In this document: positions 12,144-21,755 of the stretch, one piece after another | Layout: each line of letters begins with the position of its first letter | Numbering within the stretch: position 1 is the first letter of the stretch | NCBI GenBank assembly: GCA_037074705.1 | Contig: CM073596.1 | Span: forward strand, 52,542,001 to 52,606,000 | Direction of reading: 5' to 3' | Source of the DNA: Zhengitettix transpicula | Lineage: Eukaryota > Arthropoda > Insecta > Orthoptera > Tetrigidae | Length of the DNA stretch: 64,000 nucleotides | Notes under the pieces: model-generated | Told to the model about the DNA's origin: nothing | What the model saw: only the letters and a program-made list of their open reading frames with translations | Databases searched by the model: none | Translations under genes and position numbers: made by a program

Positions 12144-12590
12144 TTTTTTTTTATTTTTTGGGGTGTAGACAGGCTATGTATAGGGTAATCCACATAGTGG
12201 CAACTCCCCTCTTATAGCATAGGAAAGGGATTTGAAAGGGGGGATGCGGAAGGGTGGAGGAAGGTAGCCAAGGGTAACTAGGGCCCCCGGGCTATGGTTT
12301 AAGGATCCTACCCGGCATTCTCCTAAAAGAAATGCAGGACAAACCCTAGAAAAACCTGCATCAGGTAGGTCGGGCATTTGGTACTTGTCCCACACCCTTC
12401 CGATGGCGGGAGAAGGGTTAGCTGTGGGGTCGCAGCTTTCCCTCGCCGTGCCTTGACCAATTTAGGAGGCAGCTGGCCGACTATTCCAATAGGAATAGTG
12501 GACAACTCTTACCGTATGCCCAAGGTCTGCGACCCCGGAACATACACCTCTCAAAACAGGCCGAGGTGCCTCGGCATGTGAGAACCTTAG
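12144..12590 (-). repeat. Family R repeat, near full-length copy
   Basis: A T-run at 12145-12153 on plus (poly(A) on minus) is followed by the family core: GTAATCCACATAGTGG, GGGGATGCGGAAGGG, AACTAGGGCCCCCGGG, GGATCCTACCCGGC, GGAGGCAGCTGGCCGACT and GCCGAGGTGCCTCGGC. The minus-strand poly(A) and variable right ends among copies suggest LINE-type insertion with 5' truncation. No protein is encoded. Confidence 0.85.
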
Positions 12591-12670
12591 GCGTGGAACT
12601 CGTTAAAAGCCGGGAGGGAAACGATCTGGCTGTTAATATTAACTAGTCTACTTGTCCGTTGTACCCTCAC

Positions 12671-13035
12671 CCTGCCAACGCCTTGTGGATCTCCTTACGG
12701 TCCGTGCCCGCGATGGTGTTCCTTCTGCGACCGCGAGGCTTCCGACGCGTCCTGGCGTCGCCCTGCTGAGACGCCCCGACGCCGCTTCCGGCCTGCGAGC
12801 GTCGCAGCAGCGACATCCTCTGGAAGGCCTTGCCGGAGACGTCGACGGGAACCACCTCAGCCGGGAAGCGCAACGCCACCGTGGCCAGTTGCTCCTCCGG
12901 AGACGGCAGGCGGTGGTCGGTCTCGTCCAGCGGCAGCGCGTCGTCGCGACGCTGAACCACGCAGTCGGGCGTCACCGTCACGTCGCCCAGCGCCTCGGCG
13001 GACGTCCAGCGCCGCAGCGCGACCACGGCGGCGGG
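12671..13035 (-). CDS. gukh: NHS/GUK-holder family protein, internal exon (~121 codons)
   Basis: The acceptor CCTGTTTCAG lies at 13036-13045 (phase 0) and the donor GCAGG|GTGAGG at 12670 (phase 2). The upstream exon ends ...NIDIETHM and this one starts PAAVVALRRW. The segment LPSPEEQLATVALRF followed by EVVPVDVSGKAFQRMSLL matches the vertebrate NHS block LPTPEEK...IIPINVTGVGFDREAS in spacing and character. It is followed, as in the family, by a basic stretch (RRKPRGRRRNTIAGTDRKEI) like the RRRKTISGI segment of NHS. The basic patch is a plausible nuclear-targeting or membrane-contact region, which is inference. The exon is GC-rich. The family call here is strong because two separate conserved blocks occur in the right order. 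Confidence 0.94.
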
Positions 13036-13707
13036 CTGAAACAGGAACAAGTTAGGATTCGCGTTCTGAGGAATCCGTCAATAATATTGCATTGTCTGTG
13101 AGGAAGGGAAAGAGCAGGTCACGAGCTTCTCTGTATTGACAGCCATGATATACTATCTGCAGACAGAGTGTCTGGTCCACGCCCTCGCGGTAAAACACGC
13201 CAGCACTTTACAGCCATTCCCACCAGACAATAACTCTGGATTTACTGCCGTCCCTGAAATACCAGTGTAATGGAACTTCACGCAAAAATTCTGCATAAGG
13301 TGAATGTGGGAAAATGATTCAGTAAACCCTCGTTTCGTCACAGCTGACTCTTGATTTTTTTGGTTATTAACGCCATGCTTAAAGAACTTGGTTCCATTTC
13401 CTTTCTCGCTGCCGTCACCTCAACCGGCCTCTATTGAAAGCCACACAAAAACCTCATTAACCAATCTGTGGAGCGGAATCGTTGCTCCACCCAGGCGAGC
13501 TATCTCAGGAGACGGCGCCACGCGTGTCCTTGACATACTTCCGCAGCATCCACTCCACCCCCGCCTCGCACTGACCGACCATCCACACGCCAGGCAAACC
13601 CCGCGGTGTTGCCACGTCATATCTCCCGTCGCTTCAGATAAGGCACACACGGGCGTCCGGACAGGTGAAAACTTGCTCTCATCGGCAATTTAATTTCAAG
13701 ATGGTGA

Positions 13708-13832
13708 AAAATAGCATAGAAACGAATTTGAAAGAGGGGATGCGGAAGGGTGCAAAGGGTTAACTAGGTCCCTCGGGGTTAAAGTTTAATGATCCTACCC
13801 GGCATTCGCCTAATTGTGATGCAGTGAAAACC
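13708..13832 (-). repeat. Family R repeat, short fragment
   Basis: Only the middle of the repeat remains: ATAGCATAG, GGGGATGCGGAAGGGT, GGTTAACTAGG, GATCCTACCCGGCATTCG and the following GATGCAGTGAAAACC. It lies in the same orientation as the other copies. Confidence 0.7.
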
Positions 13833-14089
13833 TCTACAGAAACCGTTTTCAGGCCAGTCAAACGAGAAGGTCGTCTCTCTGAAGCACACTAAATTTAGTA
13901 AGGTTATTACTTCGAGGAGTGATCCGACTCGTGTATGTGCAAGGCTCTGATTGCTATTCTTCTTAGACAATGGACAACCCGAGCAATAATACTATTAATA
14001 TTATTAATTAATAAATAAATAAGATTTCCCAATACGTCAGCAACAATTTAATAGTTCACCCTGGGAATTAAATCCTAAACTAAAAAACC

Positions 14090-14128
14090 ACACGACGTTT
14101 CGTTCATTTTTTGGAACATCATCAGGTG
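14090..14128 (-). repeat. Hammerhead-core-like hairpin (family A)
   Basis: On the minus strand: CAC, CTGATGA, one extra T, stem GTTC...GAAC around an A-rich loop, then GAAACGTCGTG. The outer CAC can pair with GTG. The layout matches a hammerhead core apart from the extra base before stem II. Confidence 0.5.
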
Positions 14129-14499
14129 AACAAGTATACGTTAACAAATTTGTCATTCATGAATTATAATAAATATCTAACAATTTAAAGTAAAAGCATT
14201 TATATACATATATATATACATGGTATCAAAAATTTATAATACAAATTATGTGAATATAAATTATACAAAATAAGTATTTTCAATTTATTTCGTGTCATAC
14301 CTTTGCAATAAATAATGCATTTAAAGCACAATGTATGCAAACTGAGTGTTTGATAGCATGATTATTTTTTAAAGACGTCACGTCATTTTGTAATTTAGAA
14401 TATAATTACTTTTGTGAACTATTAAAATTGTTTCTGACGTATTGGTCCATCTTATTTATTAATTCAATGTGATCCTAAACCCTTCTTCCGAATATGAGT

Positions 14500-15267
14500 T
14501 TTGCCCAAAGGTTTCTGTCGGCCTTTCGAAGCGTAGGCAACTACCAAGCAGTGAAACAGGGGTAAAACTTAAAAACGTGCTAAAACGGCCGATATTAGTG
14601 TCGATTATTACTTTTCTGAATATATATGATTAATTCTTTCTAACCAGATGTTTTTAGTGTATAATTACAACCCCTAAAGGACCACTTAAAGAGGTGGGGT
14701 GCAGGGCCGTTACATAAAAAAAACGCGAAACAATCGAGATTGATGTCAAAACCAGGGCTATAGAAGTCAATGAAATTAATTCTGACATTTACCATACTGG
14801 TTAAGAAATAGTTCAACCCCCAGGAATGAGGCTGGAAGAGTGGTGAAACAAATTTCCGTATACAATCTTAAATGCGTACAGAAATTTCTACCAAACTTTA
14901 TACACATGTTACACACGACCAATGAACAAACACTGAGGGGTAAAGACACACCTACCGCCTCTAAGGGTGGGGGTGGAGGGGTTCGGAATTTAAAAACATT
15001 CCTAAACGGACAATATAAGCGTCAAATAAAACGTTTTCGGGGTCGCTTTATTTGATTGTGTCATTCTAGAATTTTCGAGAGTCTAATTTCAATTCGAAAA
15101 AGCAAGGGAGGGAAGCACCCTTAGCGTACAGGTGACGGCAGAAGGGGTTTACGTAAAAATTAAAGCAAAAAAGAGCGAGATTAGAGTCGATTTCGAGGCT
15201 GACTTTAATACTCGCATTAAACGTGACAGTAAATAAATACCCAGGCATCGCCGGACACTCAGCTCGT
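14500..15267 (+). mobile_element. Decayed relative of the tandem-unit, Helitron-like element
   Basis: It shares GCTAAAACGGCCGATAT, GTTACATAAAAA and GGGTGGGGGTGGAGG blocks with 11450-12091. The right end at 15239-15267 has a CC-GGC-ATC-GCCGG hairpin, then CAG, CTCG and T, close to the CTRR-T end expected of a Helitron. The units are too diverged to set boundaries exactly. Confidence 0.4.
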
Positions 15268-15814
15268 GCCATATAAAAAAATCTATTAATAAGTATTATG
15301 CACTGAAGCCTACATTGTCGTGTAGCATCGGCTTCTGATTGGTTACCGTAATCCACAAAATGAATTAAAAATTGCGTATCCAGCAGTGTCGTGTAAGAAG
15401 ACGTGACATTTCTTAAAGATTAAATGCGAATCGGGAGGAATTGACATGTCACGATCGAAGATGTCTGCCTTAGTTTAAAGCTATCGTAACTCGTAAGGGA
15501 ATTGTCATTGACGTACAATTGGCAGGGGCGTTTTACAGGGCAATCGGACAAGTGCTCGCTGCTTGCGTAAGCAGGGAACCAACTCTTGCGTAAGACACGC
15601 GATCGACTGGCGACGGAAGCTCACAGCTCTCAGGTTAGCGAGGAGGGTTTGTCTTGGACGTAAAGAGGTGGAGTGATAAAGAAAATTAACACAAAGTCCT
15701 ATCTTACAACTTGTCTTCCATAATTCTATTCGAGAGCTCCAACCAATAGAAAACACCTCCCGCTTCCGAGTTCTTCACCTGTGTGAAAGTCTTGCGGCTC
15801 TTGTGTTTTTGAAT

Positions 15815-15852
15815 CACCAGACGAAAGCAACAAAGATTGCGGAAACATTTTT
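15815..15852 (+). repeat. Hammerhead-core-like hairpin (family B), decayed
   Basis: CACCAGACGAAAGCAACAA, then GATTGCGGAAACATT. The same layout occurs intact at 16350-16397, 24178-24220 and 52941-52990. Confidence 0.4.
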
Positions 15853-15994
15853 TTATCACTGTTTATTAGTCAATTCTGAATCTAATCAATAGAAAATATT
15901 TACCCATTTGTTTTTTTTTATTTCGGGTGTCCAATTTTGATAATGAGAACTAAATGTCGAAAAGCCTGTATAGGCCACTCCTTTTATCTACCTA

Positions 15995-16719
15995 GATTTG
16001 AAATTTGTTGACAATGGTGAGGTAACATAATTATTTAGATTATTCGGGTATTCCATTGTCTTGGAGTAGATAAGTAAGAATGAAAAATAGTTAAAAAGGC
16101 AAAGAAAAGTAAAAAAGAAAGAAAAGCAACCCAAGACTCATTTCAGAGATTCTTCACATTCGATCAAAGACACTATGAAACTGTATAATTGCTATGATCC
16201 CTTATTATTACGCTAAACCCTTCTGTTTTCCCATTGTCGTTGCCCCCTTATTGTTACGCTACCCCTTCGGCACTCCCATTGTCGTTACGTTTTCGTCGCT
16301 TTTTAGTGTTGTGAACAGTGCAGTTGCGTTTTTCTGGTCTCCTCTTACCACCTGACGAAAGGAACAAGGATCCCAGAAACGTTGTGTGGTATTTATATTA
16401 CCCTTTTTTGTCTGTAGCGCCTATATTTCTTATTCATTATTTTCAAGCAGAAAGAAAGAGGCAGTGTGCAATAAATAAGTTAGGTCAAAGAGATGACGTG
16501 AAAGGTCGTCTACAAGTTCAGAAAAAAATCTTCTAGACCTTTTTCGTCATCCCTTTGACCTGTGCCTCTTTCTTTCTGTGTTGCTTTTCTTTTCTTTCTT
16601 TTTTTACTTTTGTTAGCCTTTTTCCCATTTTTGTTTCTCACTTACTTACTCCAAGACATTTGAATACCCTAATAATCTAAATAATAATGTTACGTCACCA
16701 TTTTCAACAAATTTCAAAT
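15995..16719. repeat. Nested foldback element
   Basis: Arms of about 135 bp (15995-16129 and 16581-16719) are imperfect reverse complements, for example GATTTGAAATTTGTTGACA against its counterpart at 16703-16719. Inside them a second hairpin (16448-16463 with 16563-16578, and 16482-16498 with 16545-16561) surrounds a short loop. A family B hammerhead-like motif lies between the two levels at 16350-16397. No transposase is present. Just outside the right arm is another motif (16727-16765, minus strand). Confidence 0.75.
16350..16397 (+). repeat. Hammerhead-core-like hairpin (family B), best copy
   Basis: TACCAC, CTGACGA, AA, GGA-loop-TCC, CA, GAAACGTTGT, GTGGTA. The outer TACCAC/GTGGTA pair perfectly (6 bp), and CTGACGA and GAAAC sit where a hammerhead core needs them. 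Two bases intrude before stem II, and the base at the expected cleavage position would be G, so catalysis is doubtful. Confidence 0.5.
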
Positions 16720-16764
16720 GCAGAATACGGCGTTTCGTCCACAGCGTAGGGAACTTCCGTGTTC

Positions 16765-16770
<6 letters not shown>

Positions 16771-16811
<41 letters not shown>
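16771..16811. repeat. (TA)n microsatellite
   Basis: About 40 bases of uninterrupted TA dinucleotide. Confidence 0.95.
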
Positions 16812-16812
<1 letters not shown>

Positions 16813-17107
16813 TCTTCTTTACCACCCCCGCCAGTGAGCTCATCAATTGGAACTTCTAATGACTGGGATCTATATAATTTTTTTTTAAAAAATATAAAAA
16901 ACAGAAATTATGGTTTTAATTTATCATTAATATTTTATCAGAACACGAAAATCTATTTAGTCTCTCAGAGACGTTCAAGTTTTTACTTTTTTTATTCAGC
17001 ATTTTAAATTACATTAAATCACATCAATTATAGTTTCCAATCCGCTCTCTCCAAAGATAAACTACTTTTTAGAAAAACAAAATTCCGTTTCCTAGCAATA
17101 GATGTAT

Positions 17108-17858
17108 TGTAACGCGTGTATTTAGGTTTAAGTTTTTCTTTGTCTCGGAAGTGTTGTTTGCTGTGGTCTAGAGAATTCGAAACCGTGCACGTGCGTGGGG
17201 GTGGACGAGATAAATATTTCCATCCAAGTAATTTCGTGTCCTGTCTCGATTGTTGGCCTCAACATGACAGAATAGTTAGCCATTGTTGACTACGAAACTG
17301 CAGCTGCGTGCTATAAATCTTGTGACAATGGAAGAATCAGTCAAGTGGCATTTCGACGAAGTTTTCTAACAATGAAAATAGTAAAAGAATGGGAGGATAT
17401 AATGGAGGGGACGGAGATAAGCTTTTGGAAACTGGGCAGTTGTTCTGCGCTCACCGAAGCTGGTGGATGTGATTAAGAGAGGCTACGTAAAGTTGTTGTC
17501 TCTGATATCGTCGTGAGAAAGGGGCCACAATTGGTTAGTGAAGAGTTCACAGAATAGCACCACACAATTTAGTACGACGGCTTGCCAGCATTGAATCCCG
17601 GAGGCCGACGCCTTAGCCAGTGATCAACCCCTGAGTGGACGCCAGTACGTCGGTACGAGAGCTACAGCAGGCAACACAACACAGAATAGCAGTACGCATT
17701 TGGTACGGGCATCAGATCTCTTCTATGTAAAAAACACAGGTGCCTGAGATAAGAGTTTTCATGTTTAACTTTAATAAACTTATATAAAATTTCTTTATTG
17801 GTCAAATATTTATTTTGATTTAACGTAAAAACCCAGCCGACAAAAATAATTCTTTACA
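17108..17858 (+). mobile_element. Possible solo LTR
   Basis: The interval begins TGTAACGCG and ends TTCTTTACA, has TATAAA-like and AATAAA-like signals in LTR order, and is unlike its flanks. The TGTAA...TTACA ends resemble the better candidate at 33838-34800. I see no target-site duplication or internal retroviral coding, so this rests on ends and composition only. Confidence 0.22.
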
Positions 17859-18601
17859 ATATATATATACAAAACTGTATATTACCTGTGGAAGTCACAA
17901 AAGTACCGATGAAAGGTCGTATTGTAATGGTTGTTTGTTTAAATTAATTGAAATATTTTTTTTGGCATGTTGACTTTTGTTTATTATATAAGTTAAATTT
18001 ATTTGTCAGTAATTGAATATTTATAAAGTTTGACATAAAATACGAGCACAGGGAGAAGCCACGAAATGGATGACCTTCACGTATCCTGCGACAACGGTAT
18101 TGAGATATATTCTTGAAATTAAATCATGTGTTGTTCCAATGTCTATGATAGAAAAAAAAATGAGAGAGTGGAAGAAGGAAACCAACGTTACGAAGAATCT
18201 GAACTTGGCTTACGTGTCCTAACACTTTGCTTCCAGACTCTCACATAATTTCTTCAGTGCGACCGTAAATCCGGCGACTTGTCTGTTGCTTCAGTAACTG
18301 ATGAAACAGAGGTCCGAGCCATCGTTGGACTGGGGAAGAGCAAACTGGAACGAATGTTAGGGTGTAAGGACGACGTGACCATAAGATTTATTAATATTAG
18401 TTTTGCTTTATCCAAGGGTCACGTTCAATCTTCTGCTAAAGGACGCGAAAAGTATCACAACCCTTTCAATGCCAACGGATTATGATGATGGAAGTGAAAC
18501 GGACACTCCAACCACGGATCTCTGGTAACGACTCTGACCAGCCGCTGGTCGTGAATACTTCCGTTAATTTAATTCCCGGACAAGTGTGGCACCGATATTT
18601 T

Positions 18602-18604
<3 letters not shown>

Positions 18605-18632
<28 letters not shown>
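18605..18632. repeat. (CA)n microsatellite
   Basis: A CA tract of about 28 bases after a short T-run. Confidence 0.95.
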
Positions 18633-19618
18633 TTGTTCGAGTAGTCGCGTATAGAAGAGAAGTATTGGGGTGAGAGCCGCGACCGTTGCCAGGTGCTGAA
18701 TCCCTCCTCCTCCCCTTACTCCACGTTTAATTGTAGCATTTTTTTTTGTTGCCTACTCGCGAGGCTTCTGTAAGAGGATTTACGAAGGTATTGTGGCGGT
18801 GGAGTATGGGCAGAGCGTCAACACTCAACAGAGTTGTAATTAATGTGGGCAATTTGCATCTGCCGAGGAGGAGCAAAGGGCGAAGTTGTGCGTCAACAGG
18901 AAGCAGCAATTGGCCCGTCGTCCAGGTCAAAGGCTGTCGCCCCTTCCCGACTAAAGTGGTCCTTCCTTTAACCTCACACGACCTCCTCACGACAAACGTT
19001 AGGTATAAAAAGGCTTCCTGCGTTCATCACAATTCCTTCCCTCAGGTTCACACGTCACGCATCGTCAGGGCTCAGAGACAGGCGCTGTAGCCAGTAGGGA
19101 GCTAAGACAACGGTGCCATCTATTGACTTGCGAGTGCAGAAATCCGTACAGAAATTTACAAGGAAATTTTGTTTTACCCTCAACACCGTGGACATCGATG
19201 CCTAGGGGGAGCATTGTCGTCAGTTGGGAATCCGTCCTTGCGGAGACCTCTTTTAGAAACGGGAAATAACGACAACTGGCAAGGTCTCTGTACCTGAGCT
19301 ACTACAATTACAGGGCAGTGGACCACTGCGCATCCTGCTATGGTGTAATTAATTTCCATAAATATTGGTGAAAATAAATAAATTTAGTTTAAAATTTCAA
19401 AGACATGCTCAATCGGTATCATAAATCCATATATTCAGGAAGAGTCCGTAATTACATGTCTAACCAAGTGGTGCTCCTTTTTTTCCAAAAAAAATGTTAT
19501 GGTTCACAATGTTGTAGATAAGGCAGTCAAATTATGAGCATGCCTTTGAATTCATTTCTATATAATCAATTTTGGCTAATATTTACGGGAAAATGCGGCG
19601 ATTTATAAAAATTAATTA

Positions 19619-19657
19619 CACCTGATGAAGTCCTAGATTGAGGACGAAACGTGGTGA
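19619..19657 (+). repeat. Hammerhead-core-like hairpin (family A)
   Basis: CAC, CTGATGA, an extra A, stem GTCCT...AGGAC, then GAAACGTGGTG. The 5-bp stem II is perfect. Confidence 0.5.
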
Positions 19658-20156
19658 ATTTTTAATTGTTCTGTTAATAAATTTCATCTGACAAATAATG
19701 GCTGTGATCATGCATTTGTAGTTACATACTGAAGTTTGATATGACATAAAAAATTGATTACAAGACTCATTGCTAATGGCAACCAAAAAATAGTACGAAT
19801 TTATGGGAAATAGCCTTATTATTAATTATGAACTCTCATATTTCTGAAAAGTTGAGATTATGAATCAACTGGAACTAATTGATATTTATGTGACATTAAC
19901 TATAATTCAAATAAGTAAATTAGCCAGGAAAATTAGATATTAGATATTGTGTTAAATTAGAGAATTTTAGTTGATGAAATTCGGTCCGTGCTTTTAAAAT
20001 TGATTTGTTTTAAATATGTTTGTTTCGGAAATTGTTATTTAAAATTTTTTAAACTATTTTGAATCCAAATCTAAAATCAGCAACATCTTGGAGAATAAAT
20101 ATTTTTTTATTCCATAGATTTAAATTAATTTAGATGTCTGTTATCATTAATGTATT

Positions 20157-20190
20157 ACCTGATGTGGCCCCGACGAAACGGGTTATTTCT
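20157..20190 (+). repeat. Shortened hammerhead-like motif (family A)
   Basis: ACCTGATGTGGCC, then CCGACGAAACGGGTT. Stem II is reduced, and only the two core blocks remain recognisable. Confidence 0.3.
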
Positions 20191-20283
20191 TTTTGTAATA
20201 TTAATTTCATTGCAGTTGTGATAATGACTTTATTGGCTAATTTATTTATTTATATTTTGTTGTCTGTCTGTCGTTGAACTGAC

Positions 20284-20588
20284 CATGTGCGTCTCGATGT
20301 CGATGTTGCTGATGGCGTCTGCGGCGTCGCGGGGCTTGACGCCGAGGCGCGGGTGGCGTCGCTTGGCGCCGAGGACGGGCGTGCACGTGAAGAAGCGGCT
20401 GCTGCGACGCCCGTCGTGACGGTGTCTGTCCATCTGGCGCATCACGTGCACGGGCGTCCTGGCCGCGGCGGCGTACAGGCGTCGCACGGCGTCGGGGCGC
20501 GTCGCCGCCACGAACAGCGCCGTGCTCGGCTCCTGGTGAGACGCGAAGTGCTCCGTCCGCAGGCTGAAGCTGCAGATGTCGCTCTCCG
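20284..20588 (-). CDS. gukh: NHS/GUK-holder family protein, most 5' exon seen (~101 codons)
   Basis: The acceptor is good (TTTTCTTTTTGCCCCCCTGACAG, read on minus, ending at 20589), in phase 1. The donor CATG|GTCAGT is phase 0 and passes into PAAVVALRRW of exon 12671-13035. The protein reads (A)ESDICSFSLRTEHF, then STALFVAATRPDAVRRLYAAA. This aligns with the NHS segment NIFLPATRPPCVEELHRHA that follows the WAVE-homology domain. It then becomes basic (RHRHDGRRSSRFF) and ends AISNIDIETHM. The exon is GC- and CpG-rich. The exons for the WAVE-homology domain should lie further right on the minus strand, and I could not find them in the remaining 43 kb. The family match here is shorter than in the next exons, but the frame and splice-phase agreement supports it. 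Confidence 0.88.
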
Positions 20589-21447
20589 CTGTCAGGGGGG
20601 GCAAAAAGAAAACAAATAACCTATAAGCAGATAGAAACAACGACGTCCAAATTAATTAACGCTTAAGCAAATGAAAAATATAACTATTAAGGAATTCATA
20701 AAAGCAAGGTGGAGGCGGAATAATTGTGATTGGCCGAAAAATCGCAGATCGCCTCCACATTTTCGACTATCATATAATTTAATGCACCATTGGGAGGGTT
20801 TCCGTGAGGTCAAAGAACGAATGGCAGTGATTCAAACAAGGTAGTCACTTGCAAAGGCGTCGGCGAGTGCAGTTATGGACACCGGTAAAGGAATATTTTA
20901 ACTTGTAAAGGAACACGTGAAAGCAGAACATATCGACGCTGATGACGGATGAATACGATCAAGGGTAAGTGCCAAGTTTTCCTCAATCCTTGACGCACTT
21001 CTAAGGACTTCCCACGTTTAACTAGACTTTGTAAAATATTTTTGTTTAGCTGAACTGACTGTATTTAATATCCTGTTAGAACTAATAAATATAATTTTTA
21101 AAACAATACTGTACATTTTTATTGATTTATTCTTGAAACACAAGATTTTATTATATATAATAATTTATCAGACAAATAAATGTTATTAACAGAGTTTAAA
21201 CGGAATTTATTTTTTGTTGTACACTTTGTTTAAATACCCAAAGTCGGCTTCTTATATTGTTTGCATTATATCTTTGAGTAGAACCTAAATTTCAAATAGA
21301 CCGTATTAAAATATTTAACTCCAAACATTCATTCTTATTATAATTATTACATATTAAAATTTCCCACGGAGAAGGTGTAATTTTGATTCTCTTATTCACA
21401 CCTCTTTATTATAATAACCATTTTCTTTAAAATGAATAAACAAATAT

Positions 21448-21755
21448 ATGGCCTTATGTCAGAAAATTATGTTTATTAACAAAACGTTTAATAGACGACG
21501 TTCCGTCCTTTTTGAGGAACTCTCCAGGCTTAATCGAGGATCTAGAAATTAATAACATAATTATTTATAATAAATTTTTTAAAGAATAATTATTAAACGA
21601 TATAAGTAATTACAAAATTGTATTTGTTCTTTAAAAACGTTATGAATAATTATGTTATTCATTTCTAAATTGTAGATTAATCCTGAACAGGTCCTTAATA
21701 AACGTCGTTTATTTAACGTTTCGTTAATAAACGTAATTTTCTGACATAAGGCCGT
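21448..21755. mobile_element. 308-bp foldback element with GGCCTTATGTCAG ends
   Basis: The terminal arms (GGCCTTATGTCAGAAAATTA at 21450 and its inverse ending at 21753) pair almost perfectly for about 45 bp. Pairing resumes further in, so nearly the whole element can fold on itself. Each arm carries a decayed family A motif: GACGACGTTCCGTCC at about 21497 and CCTGAACAGGTCC at about 21683. It has no coding capacity, so it is MITE-like. Confidence 0.8.

Larger units (their letters stand above)
11247..12670 (-). other. Intron (phase 2), 1.4 kb
   Basis: The donor is GCAGG|GTGAGG at 12670 and the acceptor TTTTCACAG at 11247. Almost the whole intron is repeat: a tandem-unit element with a Helitron-like right end (about 11450-12090) and a family R copy (12144-12590). 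Confidence 0.87.
13036..20283 (-). other. Intron (phase 0), 7.2 kb
   Basis: The donor is CATG|GTCAGT at 20283 and the acceptor TGTTTCAG at 13036. It holds a family R fragment (13708-13832), hammerhead-like hairpins, a decayed Helitron-like element (14500-15267), a large foldback (15995-16719), a TA microsatellite and a possible LTR (17108-17858). The stretch 17900-19600 is mostly single-copy, with GC-richer parts at 18240-18560 and 18660-19340. I see no coding exon in it. Confidence 0.85.

Noticed and set aside
16350..16397. Calling the family B and A hairpins active hammerhead ribozymes
   Set aside because: There are one or two extra bases between CTGANGA and stem II, and G instead of A/C/U at the likely cleavage position in family B. 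Kept as hammerhead-like only.
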